Shown: positions 33,552-41,433, numbered from the stretch's first letter. The stretch: DNA of 50,760 nucleotides from Treponema sp. (GCA_031266775.1 JAISAQ010000028.1:1-50760); one strand, 5' to 3'. Notes: a model not told the origin generated them from the letters alone. A program made the numbers and translations.

Positions 33552-34335
33552 GGTTGGCATTCAGCTTTATACAGTACGGGATCTTTTGGCAGAAGATTAT
33601 GAGGGTACCATTGTCCGTATGAAAGAATTGGGTTATGAAGGGGTTGAATTCCCCGGAGGGCTCATGGAAAAAATGAACGCTTCGGATCTGAAGAAACTTC
33701 TGGGAAGCGCCGGGCTTGAATTGGCGGGCATTACCTTTACCCATGATGATTACACAAGGCGTATGGACAAGATCCTCCGGTACAGCCGGGAATGCGGATG
33801 TACTACTGTGGTGTATCCGTGGATTCCTGAAGAACTGCGAAAAACCGCGGACGATTATCGTGAAATTATCAGGATGATGAACAATTGGGGAAGTGTTTTT
33901 AAAAAAAAAGGAATACGGTTTTTGTACCACCTCCACGGATATGAATTGGATAAAAACAGGGAAGATGACGGTTTTTCTCTCATGGTAAAATACTTTGACT
34001 GGGATGTGGTGCAATTCGAGATAGACCTGTACTGGGTGGAATACGCCGGATTTGACGCAATGGAAATTATGGAAAAATACGGACAATACAGTCCCTCCGT
34101 GCATTTTAAGGATTATAGGGATGACGGAAACTGGACGGATACGGAGGTCGGTGAAGGCGTTATCGACATGGAAAAAGCGGCCCGGCTCGGCCTCCAGCGG
34201 GGAGCGTCCTGGTTTATTGTTGAACAGGAAAAATTTAACATGCCAAGCATTGAATCGGCGGCGGTCAGCGCGAAAAATTTACTTCGTATCCGCAGTACGG
34301 CGGAAAAAAGCCTCGGCGGCAATTGGCGGGTATGA
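33544..34335 (+). CDS. Sugar phosphate isomerase/epimerase-type TIM-barrel protein (second)
   Basis: 263 residues of the same superfamily as the protein at 28897-29877 but not a close copy. It has VGIQLYTVRDLLAED, GYEGVEFPG, RFLYHLHGYELD, FEIDLYWVEYAG and SVHFKDYRDDG with the metal ligands. GTG start with AAAGGAGAA upstream. The opening GIQLYTVRD is common in the subgroup that acts with Gfo/Idh/MocA oxidoreductases on keto-sugars. The A9 run at 33901-33909 lies in its coding sequence. The stop overlaps the next gene's ATG. Confidence 0.87.
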   Translation: MAKVGIQLYTVRDLLAEDYEGTIVRMKELGYEGVEFPGGLMEKMNASDLKKLLGSAGLELAGITFTHDDYTRRMDKILRYSRECGCTTVVYPWIPEELRKTADDYREIIRMMNNWGSVFKKKGIRFLYHLHGYELDKNREDDGFSLMVKYFDWDVVQFEIDLYWVEYAGFDAMEIMEKYGQYSPSVHFKDYRDDGNWTDTEVGEGVIDMEKAARLGLQRGASWFIVEQEKFNMPSIESAAVSAKNLLRIRSTAEKSLGGNWRV

Positions 34336-35471
34336 ATATGAAGGGGAAGGAACTGCGGGTAGGTCTTATTGGGCATAAATTCATGGGAAAAGCCCACAGT
34401 AATGCGTATCGTAAAATCCCTATGTTTTTTCAGCCTGAAAGCCGGATTTGTCTGGATACCCTTTGCGGAATTGGGGAGGACCTTGAGGAGACAGCCCGCA
34501 GATACGGCTTTTCCCGGTTTTGCACCGACTGGCGGCGGGTTGTTGAGGATCCAAAAATTGATATTGTTGATATTTGTACTCCCGATAACTTTCACAGGGA
34601 AATCGCCGTTGCCGCGGCCGGGGCAGGCAAGCATGTAGTCTGCGAAAAACCACTGGCCCTTTCTTACGCCGAGGCAAGGGAAATGACCGGGGCGGTAACC
34701 AGGGCAGGAGTTAAAAATCTTTGTAATTTTACCTACCGCGGCGTTCCCGCGTTGATGCTGGCCCGAAAAATCATCAAGGATGGCGGTATCGGCCGGGTGC
34801 TCCAGCTGGATATGCGTTATTTGCAGGATTTTGCCCTTTCACCAGATACTCCCTTTGGGTGGCGCATGGATACAGTCCAGGCCGGTCCCGGTATTGCAGG
34901 TGACAAGGGCGCCCATGTAATTGATCTGGCCCGGTTTCTGGCCGATGAACCCGTGGAAGTATGCGGCTGTTCCTCTCTCTATGTTCATGAAAGGCCGGTC
35001 TCCGGTACTTCCGAACGGAAAGAAGTAACAACTCCGGACGCGGTATTTTTTCTGATTAATTTTCACAAAGGCGCAAAGGGTGTTTTTACAGTCAGCAACG
35101 CCAGCGCGGGAAGAAAAAATGCCCTGCTGCTTGAAATATACGGAGACCGGGGGGCGATCCGTTTTGATTTGGAGCGGATAAATGAACTGGAAGTGTACAT
35201 TGAAAAAAAGGAAGATGCCCTTAACGGATTCAGGACTGTCAATGTGACGGAATCCTTTCACCCTATGATGTACGCGTGGTGGCCCAGCGGTCATGTGCTG
35301 GGGTGGGAACACGCCTTTGTCCATCAGCTATATGGATTTATAAGGGCAATTGAAACAGACGGCCGGAATGAATCGGCATTTGAAGACGGTATGCTGGCTC
35401 AGCGGGTTATTGACGCGGTTGGAAAGTCCATCGTTGAAAACAGATGGATAAGAGTAGACACAATACATTAA
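34332..35471 (+). CDS. Gfo/Idh/MocA-family oxidoreductase
   Basis: 379 residues. N-terminal NAD(P) fold: VGLIGHKFMGKAHSNAY (GxxGxxG/H), then VVCEKPLALSYAEA with the conserved EKP. The C-terminal alpha/beta substrate domain has DKGAHVIDLARFL, with the Asp and His of the catalytic triad. Oxidises or reduces a hydroxyl or keto group of a sugar, inositol or glycoside. ATG at 34332 overlaps the previous stop (ATGA). With two TIM-barrel partners in the same locus it may generate a keto-sugar for elimination or epimerisation. Confidence 0.9.
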   Translation: MNMKGKELRVGLIGHKFMGKAHSNAYRKIPMFFQPESRICLDTLCGIGEDLEETARRYGFSRFCTDWRRVVEDPKIDIVDICTPDNFHREIAVAAAGAGKHVVCEKPLALSYAEAREMTGAVTRAGVKNLCNFTYRGVPALMLARKIIKDGGIGRVLQLDMRYLQDFALSPDTPFGWRMDTVQAGPGIAGDKGAHVIDLARFLADEPVEVCGCSSLYVHERPVSGTSERKEVTTPDAVFFLINFHKGAKGVFTVSNASAGRKNALLLEIYGDRGAIRFDLERINELEVYIEKKEDALNGFRTVNVTESFHPMMYAWWPSGHVLGWEHAFVHQLYGFIRAIETDGRNESAFEDGMLAQRVIDAVGKSIVENRWIRVDTIH

Positions 35472-35484
35472 GGGGGAACGAGAA

Positions 35485-36654
35485 ATGGCAAATCCGCGGT
35501 TTCGCAGGCAGGTAATCGGTGAATTCAAAAACGATACGGGGATAGCCCGGATGAATACCCTTTCCTGTACCGGAGATTTCAATAGGGACGGGAAAATGGA
35601 TTTTGCCGTATGCGGACGGAACGGTAAAATGGCGTGGTTTGAAAATACCGGCGACAGGACGGAATGGATTTATCATCCCGTCGCCGAAGTTAAAAACCAG
35701 GAGTGTGGAGGCAGGGCGATTGATCTTACGGGGAACGGATACCCCGATATTATAAACGGCAGCGACGCCTGGGCTGATGAAATGAGCTGGTGGGAAAATC
35801 CGGGACCAAAGGGAGGCGAGTGGAAAAGGCATATCATTGCAAAAACAGGCAAAGTACAGCAGCATGATACCCTTGTTGCTCCCGTAAAAAATGACGGGAT
35901 CAATTATCTTCTGTTTACCAATCAGGAACGGGGAACAACCCTGTACGCGCTGCCTGTACCGTCAAATCCTTTTTTGAGTCCCTGGCCTGATTTGGAAATT
36001 ATCGCTGATGATATGAAATTACCCAATCCCCATGCCAAAACCGGTTTTCAGCCCGAAGAGGGAGTGGCTGCAGGTGATCTGGATAATGACGGCATGCTGG
36101 AGGTGGTCAGCGGCGTTTCCTGGTTCAAATGGACGGGAAATCACTGGCAGGCAAGCAAATTCACCGAAGAAAATTATATTACGAACAAGATTGCCATAGC
36201 GGATATTGATGGTGATGGTAAAAACGAAATATTGCTTGCCGAAGGCGACGCCTGTATTTATGGTAAAAAAGAAGGCGGAAAAGCTGCCTGGTTCAAGCCT
36301 GTTGCCGGCAATGTATGGGGTATGTGGGAAGAACATATCATTGATACCGGACTTCTGGATGCCCATTCTATCGCGGTAGCCGATCTGTGCGGAAACGGGT
36401 TTAATGATATTTTCCTGGGAGAAATCGGCGTGACCAGGGGGGACAGTGAGGAATATCATCTGCGTCCCCCCAGACTCTATATTTATGAAAATGACGGAAG
36501 GGGCAATTTTCCTGTCAGACATATCATTGATAATAAAACAGGCGTCCATGAAGCCGTAGTAACAGATCTCAATGGGGATGGAAAACTCGATATCATCGGA
36601 AAACCGCTTCATGGTCCTGAAAAATGGAAATTGCACGCCTGGTTCCGGGAATAA
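35485..36654 (+). CDS. FG-GAP/VCBS-repeat beta-propeller protein without signal peptide
   Basis: 389 residues. At least six Ca2+-loop-like repeats can be read: DFNRDGKMDF, DLTGNGYPDI, DLDNDGMLEV, DIDGDGKNEI, DLCGNGFNDI and DLNGDGKLDI, about one per blade of a seven-bladed propeller. The N-terminus (MANPRFRRQVIGEF) has no signal peptide, unlike most FG-GAP proteins, which are exported. The N-terminal propeller of fungal aldos-2-ulose dehydratase is of this kind, so an enzymatic role on a keto-sugar is possible, but that is only a suggestion. It directly follows the oxidoreductase (13 bases) with an AAGGGGGAACG ribosome site. Confidence 0.82.
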   Translation: MANPRFRRQVIGEFKNDTGIARMNTLSCTGDFNRDGKMDFAVCGRNGKMAWFENTGDRTEWIYHPVAEVKNQECGGRAIDLTGNGYPDIINGSDAWADEMSWWENPGPKGGEWKRHIIAKTGKVQQHDTLVAPVKNDGINYLLFTNQERGTTLYALPVPSNPFLSPWPDLEIIADDMKLPNPHAKTGFQPEEGVAAGDLDNDGMLEVVSGVSWFKWTGNHWQASKFTEENYITNKIAIADIDGDGKNEILLAEGDACIYGKKEGGKAAWFKPVAGNVWGMWEEHIIDTGLLDAHSIAVADLCGNGFNDIFLGEIGVTRGDSEEYHLRPPRLYIYENDGRGNFPVRHIIDNKTGVHEAVVTDLNGDGKLDIIGKPLHGPEKWKLHAWFRE

Positions 36655-36656
36655 AT

Positions 36657-36692
36657 GGAGTTGTTCAATAACTTCGGTTGTTGAACAACTCC
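36657..36692 (+). terminator. Long hairpin with TTCG tetraloop after the enzyme operon
   Basis: Perfect arms GGAGTTGTTCAA (36657-36668) and TTGAACAACTCC (36681-36692), extended inward by four further pairs to a TTCG loop closed by C-G. A second weak stem (CCCGC/GCGGG) then leads to TTTTCTT at 36715. Together they probably end or attenuate the enzyme transcript before the transporter genes. Confidence 0.65.
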
Positions 36693-36781
36693 CGCCGTAA
36701 AACGCGATTGCGGGTTTTCTTGAGAAAAATGTCCAGATCTTGTTCTGGATATTTTAATTTTTATTGAAATCGGAGGAAGAA

Positions 36782-38116
36782 ATGAAAAACCGGCGTGTTG
36801 TAGTGTTATTGTTGATGTCCTGTTTGTTTTTTCTGTTTGCCGCCTGTACGGATACATCCCGGACGGGATCCGGTCAGAAAAAAACAAAAATTACCATGAT
36901 GAATATGTATACCAGAGAATCGCCGTTTACGCCAATTTTCGAAAGGCTGGTTAACGGGTATCTGGCGGATTACCCCGATGTTGAATTTGAATACGAAAGC
37001 ATGAGCGGAACCGAAGAATACAGCACGAAATTCAACGTGTATATAGCGGCCCGTACTCTGCCGGACATTTTTTTGACCAGGGACGATTTGACCCCTGATT
37101 TGGTGCGGCAGAATATACTGCGTCCCCTGGATGATATACTGGACAGGGAATGGAAGGATAATTTTATTCCGATGTGGAGTGAAGAAACTGTTGACGGAAA
37201 AATCTATGGAATACCCTTTCAGTTCATTACAAATCAGGCGGTTTATTACAACAAAAACATTCTGGCAGAAGCAGGATACACCGGTTTTCCGAAAACGTGG
37301 GAAGACTGGATGTCCCTTTGTGAAAAACTAAAGCGGGCCGGGTATATACCGATTGCCTTGGGAGATGTCGAAGGATGGCCGCTGTGGTCCTTTATTGGAG
37401 AGCCTCTTACCCAATTTATGTGCGGCAACGAATGGGTGGTTAACTGCGGGTTGTTTAACGGAAAAACAAGCTACAATGATCCTGATTTTGTAAAAACGAT
37501 GAATATGATCAATGACATCATGAAGAACGGATATTTCAACAGTGATGTTGTCGCGGCTAATGGAACCGATGTGAGCGCCTATTATTTTACCGGAAAGGCC
37601 GCGATGCTGATGTCCGGTTCCTGGACCGCCGGAGGCATGCTGATAGACGCCCCTGAGGAAATATACCGGGTAACCGGCGTTGCTCCCCTGCCGAGGCCTG
37701 CTGCAGCCAAACCGGAAGTTGAGTATGGCATGTATACCGGCGGTTCAGGCTGGGCTTACGCGCTTAATCCCGGAGTAGACGGGGAAGGCAAACTGGATCT
37801 GTGTACTGGAATTCTCAGGGCGCTTTTGGGGAATGAATCCGCTTTGGGATCACTTGAGGTTGGAAATATGCCGGCCTGGACCATTGATACTATTACGGGT
37901 ATCGAACGGGTCAATATTTCTCCCCTGCTCAGGGCCTTTCTTGACAGTGTAGCCGAAGCTCCCGCGGTTTATCCATTGAATCGCCAGCAAAACGGACCCG
38001 CGATGACCCAGATCATATACGCCAAGACTCAGGAAATGCTTTCGGGAACCGTTACCCCGGCAGATGCTTGCAGAGCCATACAGGCGGTATTTGAAGAATA
38101 CAGCAAAATCAGGTAA
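36782..38116 (+). CDS. Sugar ABC transporter substrate-binding lipoprotein (family 1)
   Basis: 444 residues. Lipoprotein signal with lipobox LFAAC (Cys22), so it is probably anchored to the outer face of the inner membrane. Solute-binding fold: YTRESPFTPIFERLVNGYL, DIFLTRDDLTPDLV, YGIPFQFITNQAVYYNK and AAMLMSGSWTAGGML. GGAGG precedes the ATG. Serves the two permeases that follow; there is no ATPase gene. The 127-base gap from the FG-GAP gene, with a strong hairpin, means it may have its own promoter. A second hairpin follows its stop codon. Confidence 0.93.
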   Translation: MKNRRVVVLLLMSCLFFLFAACTDTSRTGSGQKKTKITMMNMYTRESPFTPIFERLVNGYLADYPDVEFEYESMSGTEEYSTKFNVYIAARTLPDIFLTRDDLTPDLVRQNILRPLDDILDREWKDNFIPMWSEETVDGKIYGIPFQFITNQAVYYNKNILAEAGYTGFPKTWEDWMSLCEKLKRAGYIPIALGDVEGWPLWSFIGEPLTQFMCGNEWVVNCGLFNGKTSYNDPDFVKTMNMINDIMKNGYFNSDVVAANGTDVSAYYFTGKAAMLMSGSWTAGGMLIDAPEEIYRVTGVAPLPRPAAAKPEVEYGMYTGGSGWAYALNPGVDGEGKLDLCTGILRALLGNESALGSLEVGNMPAWTIDTITGIERVNISPLLRAFLDSVAEAPAVYPLNRQQNGPAMTQIIYAKTQEMLSGTVTPADACRAIQAVFEEYSKIR

Positions 38117-38140
38117 GGGGCATGCGGTAATTTTACCATT

Positions 38141-38170
38141 GATACGGCATGAAAAATACCATGCCGTATC
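38141..38170 (+). other. Perfect hairpin between binding-protein and permease genes
   Basis: Perfect 11-base arms GATACGGCATG and CATGCCGTATC with an 8-nt loop, 24 bases after the binding-protein stop. No T tail, so it is more likely a 3' RNA-stabilising stem than a terminator. An ATG inside the stem (38149) is not taken as a start. Confidence 0.75.
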
Positions 38171-38193
38171 ATAATTGCAAAGGGGCAATTGTA

Positions 38194-39096
38194 ATGACAA
38201 GGGTCAAAAGAAATAAAGGACTTTATGAGATCTCTCTGTTGAAACTGGTTCCCTATGTTTTTGTTCCTGTTATTCTTTATTTACTGGTGGTTGTTTTTCC
38301 GATAATCAACGCCGGATATTACAGCCTGCATAATACCATGAATTGGCAGCATATTTTCGCCGGTTTCTATAATTACCGAAAACTGGTTACCGACAGCATT
38401 TTTTGGCTTGCCTTGCGCAATAATTTTTTCTTTATGTTTGTATCAATAATCTTCCAGCTTGGAACGGCATTACTTGTCTGTGTCTGTTTTGTTCAAAAAA
38501 AAGTCATTGGACCGAAATTTGTACGGGGTGTTTTTTTCTTTCCCTCTATCATTTCTTCCATAGTAATATCTTATATATGGAAAATTCTGTATAATAACCA
38601 GTTTGGGCTGGTTAACGGGTTTTTTACCGCCGTTGGCTTTTCATTTATGCGGCAGGATTGGCTTGCGAATCCGCATATTGTTCTTGTGTCTATCGGAATT
38701 CCACTGGCCTGGCAGTTTATAGGATTCTATCTCGTTATACTTCTTGCCGGGGTAACAAACATAGACCCGGAAATATTCGATGTCGCAATGATGGATGGGG
38801 CCACAGGGATGAGGCTGTTTCTGTTTATTGTACTTCCCCTGCTCAGAAACACGATAAATGTTTCACTTATAATATGCATATCCGGAAGCATAAAGATTTT
38901 TGATGTAGTATATGGCATGACCCTGGGAGGTCCGGGATACGCGTCTACGGTGCTTGCGCAATATGCCTATTCCGTATCCTTTGAACAGGCAAATTATGGG
39001 TATGGGGCGACTGTTTCAATCGCGATGCTGATTATCAGTACCGTATTGGTGACCTGGTTTAATTCATTGAGCAGGAGCAGATCCAATGCTGAATAA
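38194..39096 (+). CDS. Sugar ABC transporter permease, first subunit
   Basis: 300 residues, six predicted helices. The EAA loop reads FDVAMMDGATGMRLFLFIVL, slightly diverged. Starts at ATG 38194 with AAGGGG upstream; the upstream in-frame ATG at 38149 would translate the hairpin. Clearly more AT-rich than the permease genes near 11-13 kb, so the two importers are not recent duplicates. Overlaps the next gene by 11 bases. Confidence 0.9.
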   Translation: MTRVKRNKGLYEISLLKLVPYVFVPVILYLLVVVFPIINAGYYSLHNTMNWQHIFAGFYNYRKLVTDSIFWLALRNNFFFMFVSIIFQLGTALLVCVCFVQKKVIGPKFVRGVFFFPSIISSIVISYIWKILYNNQFGLVNGFFTAVGFSFMRQDWLANPHIVLVSIGIPLAWQFIGFYLVILLAGVTNIDPEIFDVAMMDGATGMRLFLFIVLPLLRNTINVSLIICISGSIKIFDVVYGMTLGGPGYASTVLAQYAYSVSFEQANYGYGATVSIAMLIISTVLVTWFNSLSRSRSNAE

Positions 39097-39973
39097 GAAC
39101 GGTGAATGTATGGCCGGTGCAGGCGAACGTGATTTTGGAAGAAATTTTATTACCGGCAGGATAATAAAGATCGTCATAAATTTTTTCCTGTATATTTTTT
39201 GTATGAGTTATATTTTCCCCTTTGTCTGGCTGGGTTACAATTCCCTGAAAGACAGAAGGCAATTTAACGCAAGCCATATTGCCCTGCCGTCAAACCCGGG
39301 TTTTGATAATTACCTCACGATTTTTTCAGGTAATGATGTTTGGGTAGCTGTTCGTAACAGTGTCTTTTATACGATCTTTTCCATTTTCTTTTCGTTGATC
39401 ATATCGTTTTTACTGGCATACTTTATTTCCCGCTATAATTTCAGGGGGAGGAAATTTTTATATATGTTTTTTCTTATGGGAATGCTTGTTCCCATTCACG
39501 CTCTCTTAATACCAATATATATCCAGTTTTCAAATATGGGCCTGTTAAACCGTTATTTTACCCTGCTTATACCCTATGTTACGTTTGCGCTGCCCAGGGA
39601 CATCTACTTGTTTGACAGTTATATGAAAGGGATACCCAGATCCATTGAAGAAGCGGCTTTTATCGACGGCGCCACGGTTAATCAAATTATGCTGAAAATC
39701 ATTTTTCCAATTTGTATGCCAATAACAGGAACCATTGTAATCCTCGATTTTGTAGGGACCTGGAATGAATTTATATTTGCCCTTATTCTGAACAGTAAAA
39801 ACGCCCTGAAAACAATACCGGTATGGCTTTCGACTTACCAGAGCCAGTATTCCTCAAATCTGCCGGTAAGGATGACCGCCATATTAATTGCCATGCTGCC
39901 TATTATAATTATCTATCTCTTTTTCAGCGAACGAATGATAAGGGGAATGGTCGCCGGAGCGGTAAAGGGATAA
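39086..39973 (+). CDS. Sugar ABC transporter permease, second subunit
   Basis: 295 residues with six predicted helices and the EAA loop IEEAAFIDGATVNQIMLKII; ends in MIRGMVAGAVKG. MalG/UgpE-like partner of the previous protein. Last gene of the sugar island, followed by a small hairpin and then by tRNA-Ala on the other strand. Confidence 0.92.
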   Translation: MLNKNGECMAGAGERDFGRNFITGRIIKIVINFFLYIFCMSYIFPFVWLGYNSLKDRRQFNASHIALPSNPGFDNYLTIFSGNDVWVAVRNSVFYTIFSIFFSLIISFLLAYFISRYNFRGRKFLYMFFLMGMLVPIHALLIPIYIQFSNMGLLNRYFTLLIPYVTFALPRDIYLFDSYMKGIPRSIEEAAFIDGATVNQIMLKIIFPICMPITGTIVILDFVGTWNEFIFALILNSKNALKTIPVWLSTYQSQYSSNLPVRMTAILIAMLPIIIIYLFFSERMIRGMVAGAVKG

Positions 39974-39986
39974 GTTCCCTGTGGAT

Positions 39987-40004
39987 TTTACCCCGCAGGG
40001 TAAA
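39987..40004. other. Small hairpin at the end of the sugar operon
   Basis: Perfect 7-base arms TTTACCC and GGGTAAA with a CGCA loop, 13 bases after the last permease stop. No T tail on the plus strand, so its terminator role is uncertain. Confidence 0.4.
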
Positions 40005-40091
40005 CGGCGGCAAGCGGCCTCCCCCAGGTAAAACACGTACGGTTCAAACAACACAACATTCACAAAAATTCAGTATTTGGAGGAAACAGAC

Positions 40092-40164
40092 TGGAGAATA
40101 GGGGATTCGAACCCCTGGCCTGTAGATTGCGAACCTACCGCTCTACCAACTGAGCTAATTCCCC
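40092..40164 (-). tRNA. tRNA-Ala (anticodon CGC)
   Basis: On the minus strand a full cloverleaf folds: acceptor GGGGAAT with ATTCTCC including the G3-U70 wobble that marks alanine tRNAs, D arm GCTC...GAGC, anticodon stem GTAGG/TCTAC with loop TTCGCAA (anticodon CGC, reading GCG), T arm AGGGG-TTCGAAT-CCCCT, discriminator A. CCA is not encoded. Its 3' end faces the AT-rich sugar island. Confidence 0.95.
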
Positions 40165-40190
40165 TTTCGGGCGCAACGGATCGTGCCTGA

Positions 40191-40210
40191 AGCCCCACGT
40201 GTATGGGGCT
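40191..40210. other. Hairpin upstream of tRNA-Ala
   Basis: Arms AGCCCC and GGGGCT with an 8-nt loop, 26 bases before the tRNA 5' end and abutting the next palindromic repeat copy. Confidence 0.4.
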
Positions 40211-40238
40211 GTCCCAAAACCGGCCGGGTTTTGGAACA
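40210..40238. repeat. Palindromic repeat, copy 4
   Basis: Arms TGTCCCAAAAC and GTTTTGGAACA (one mismatch), loop CGGCCGG, the same 11-7-11 plan as 534-562, more than 22 kb from the nearest other copy. Confidence 0.75.
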
Positions 40239-40278
40239 ATCTCGTATTACTATAACAATTCTGGTACAATTGATCAAT

Positions 40279-41433
40279 ATGGTTTTGCTGCTGTTTAACA
40301 TTTTCCGTTTTGCCTTTGCCGCGGCCTTTGTTACCCTGCACGCCGCCCTCATGGCGGGGTTTGTCCGGGAACGGGCGCGGGACAGGAGGGCCGCCGGGAA
40401 GATCCCGGAACGGGCCTCTTTGCCCAGGGTGTCGGTGATCGTTCCCTTTCGCAACGAAAGCCTCCGGATAGGAGGGCTCCTGCGGACCCTTGGCAACCAG
40501 GATTATCCCGGGGCCGAGTATATTTTTATCGACGACTGTTCTACCGACGACAGTCCTTTGATGCTTGCCCGTTTCACGGAGGGGAGGAAGGACTGCCGCG
40601 TCATTACCCTTGCCGGGAATCCGGGGCCCAATCACAAACAGTACGCCATCGGCCGGGGCATAGAAGCCGCCGGAGGCAGCCTGCTTCTTTTTACGGACGC
40701 CGACTGTGAGGTGCCCCCCGGCTGGATTGCGGCCATGGCCGGACGCATGGCGGATGAACGGGTTGGGGTAGTCATAGGGCCGGTTTTCAAAAAATACGGC
40801 AGGGGCTTTTTTTGCTTCTGCCAGTGTATCGATCACGCGATGCGGTACATGTACCTTGCCGCTTCCACGGGACTGGGCGCCGCCGGGGGCGGTTTCGGAA
40901 ACAACCTGATCCTCCGCCGGGAATGTCTTGACCTCATAGGCGGCTATGAATCGGTGCCGCCTTCGCCTACCGAGGACGCCGCGCTTGTATCCCGTATCCG
41001 CTCCATTTCGGGGTGTGAGGTCCGTTCGGCCGTTGGAAAAGATACCCATGTGTTTACCCGGCCGGAAGATTCCTGGGCCGCTTTTCTTAACCAGACGCTT
41101 CGCTGGAACAACGGCGGGCTCTTCAGCGCCGATCCTCTGACCCGGACAGGTTTCGGCGGCCTCATGATCTCCATATCAATGGGGATCATCGCCCTTCCGC
41201 TCCTGCCCTTCTTCCCCGGCCTGTGGCCGCTGCCGGCGGCGGTTCTGTGCTCCATGATTATGAACACCGCCGCCGTCCTTGTCATGGGAAGCGTTCCCCC
41301 CGGAAATGCGGCGGGTTATGCCGTTCAGCTTCTTTTTACCCCCGCCTGGATGACGCTACTTACTATACTGGGTTTTCTGGGTTTCAGGACGGACTGGAAA
41401 GGAAGCCGTTTCGGGGACGGGCCTGTTATGTGA
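40279..41433 (+). CDS. Membrane-bound glycosyltransferase family 2
   Basis: 384 residues. N-terminal helix, then a GT-A domain: SVIVPFRNES, DDCSTDDSPLML (nucleotide-binding Asp), TDADCEVPPGW (DxD), the PTEDAALVSRI catalytic Asp region and QTLRWNNGG (QxxRW-like). Two or three C-terminal helices follow. This is the processive or CrtQ-like GT2 build that transfers sugars from nucleotide-sugars to lipid or polysaccharide. Starts at ATG 40279; an in-frame ATG at 40183 would translate the palindromic repeat. TACAAT at 40265-40270 could be a -10 giving a near-leaderless message. Overlaps the convergent ilvE by 8 bases. Confidence 0.9.
   Translation: MVLLLFNIFRFAFAAAFVTLHAALMAGFVRERARDRRAAGKIPERASLPRVSVIVPFRNESLRIGGLLRTLGNQDYPGAEYIFIDDCSTDDSPLMLARFTEGRKDCRVITLAGNPGPNHKQYAIGRGIEAAGGSLLLFTDADCEVPPGWIAAMAGRMADERVGVVIGPVFKKYGRGFFCFCQCIDHAMRYMYLAASTGLGAAGGGFGNNLILRRECLDLIGGYESVPPSPTEDAALVSRIRSISGCEVRSAVGKDTHVFTRPEDSWAAFLNQTLRWNNGGLFSADPLTRTGFGGLMISISMGIIALPLLPFFPGLWPLPAAVLCSMIMNTAAVLVMGSVPPGNAAGYAVQLLFTPAWMTLLTILGFLGFRTDWKGSRFGDGPVM

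Noticed and set aside
534-40238. CRISPR array or tRNA-like repeats
   Set aside because: The palindromic repeats are dispersed singly over 40 kb, not in an array with spacers, and no cas gene is present.
40183-40278. N-terminal extension of the GT2 gene
   Set aside because: It translates palindromic repeat copy 4 and lies upstream of a better start with a -10 box close by.
41426-41433. Short convergent overlaps (also 12910-12920 and 20675-20724) as an antisense regulatory system
   Set aside because: Overlaps of 8-50 bases at gene 3' ends are usual in compact genomes and need no special mechanism.
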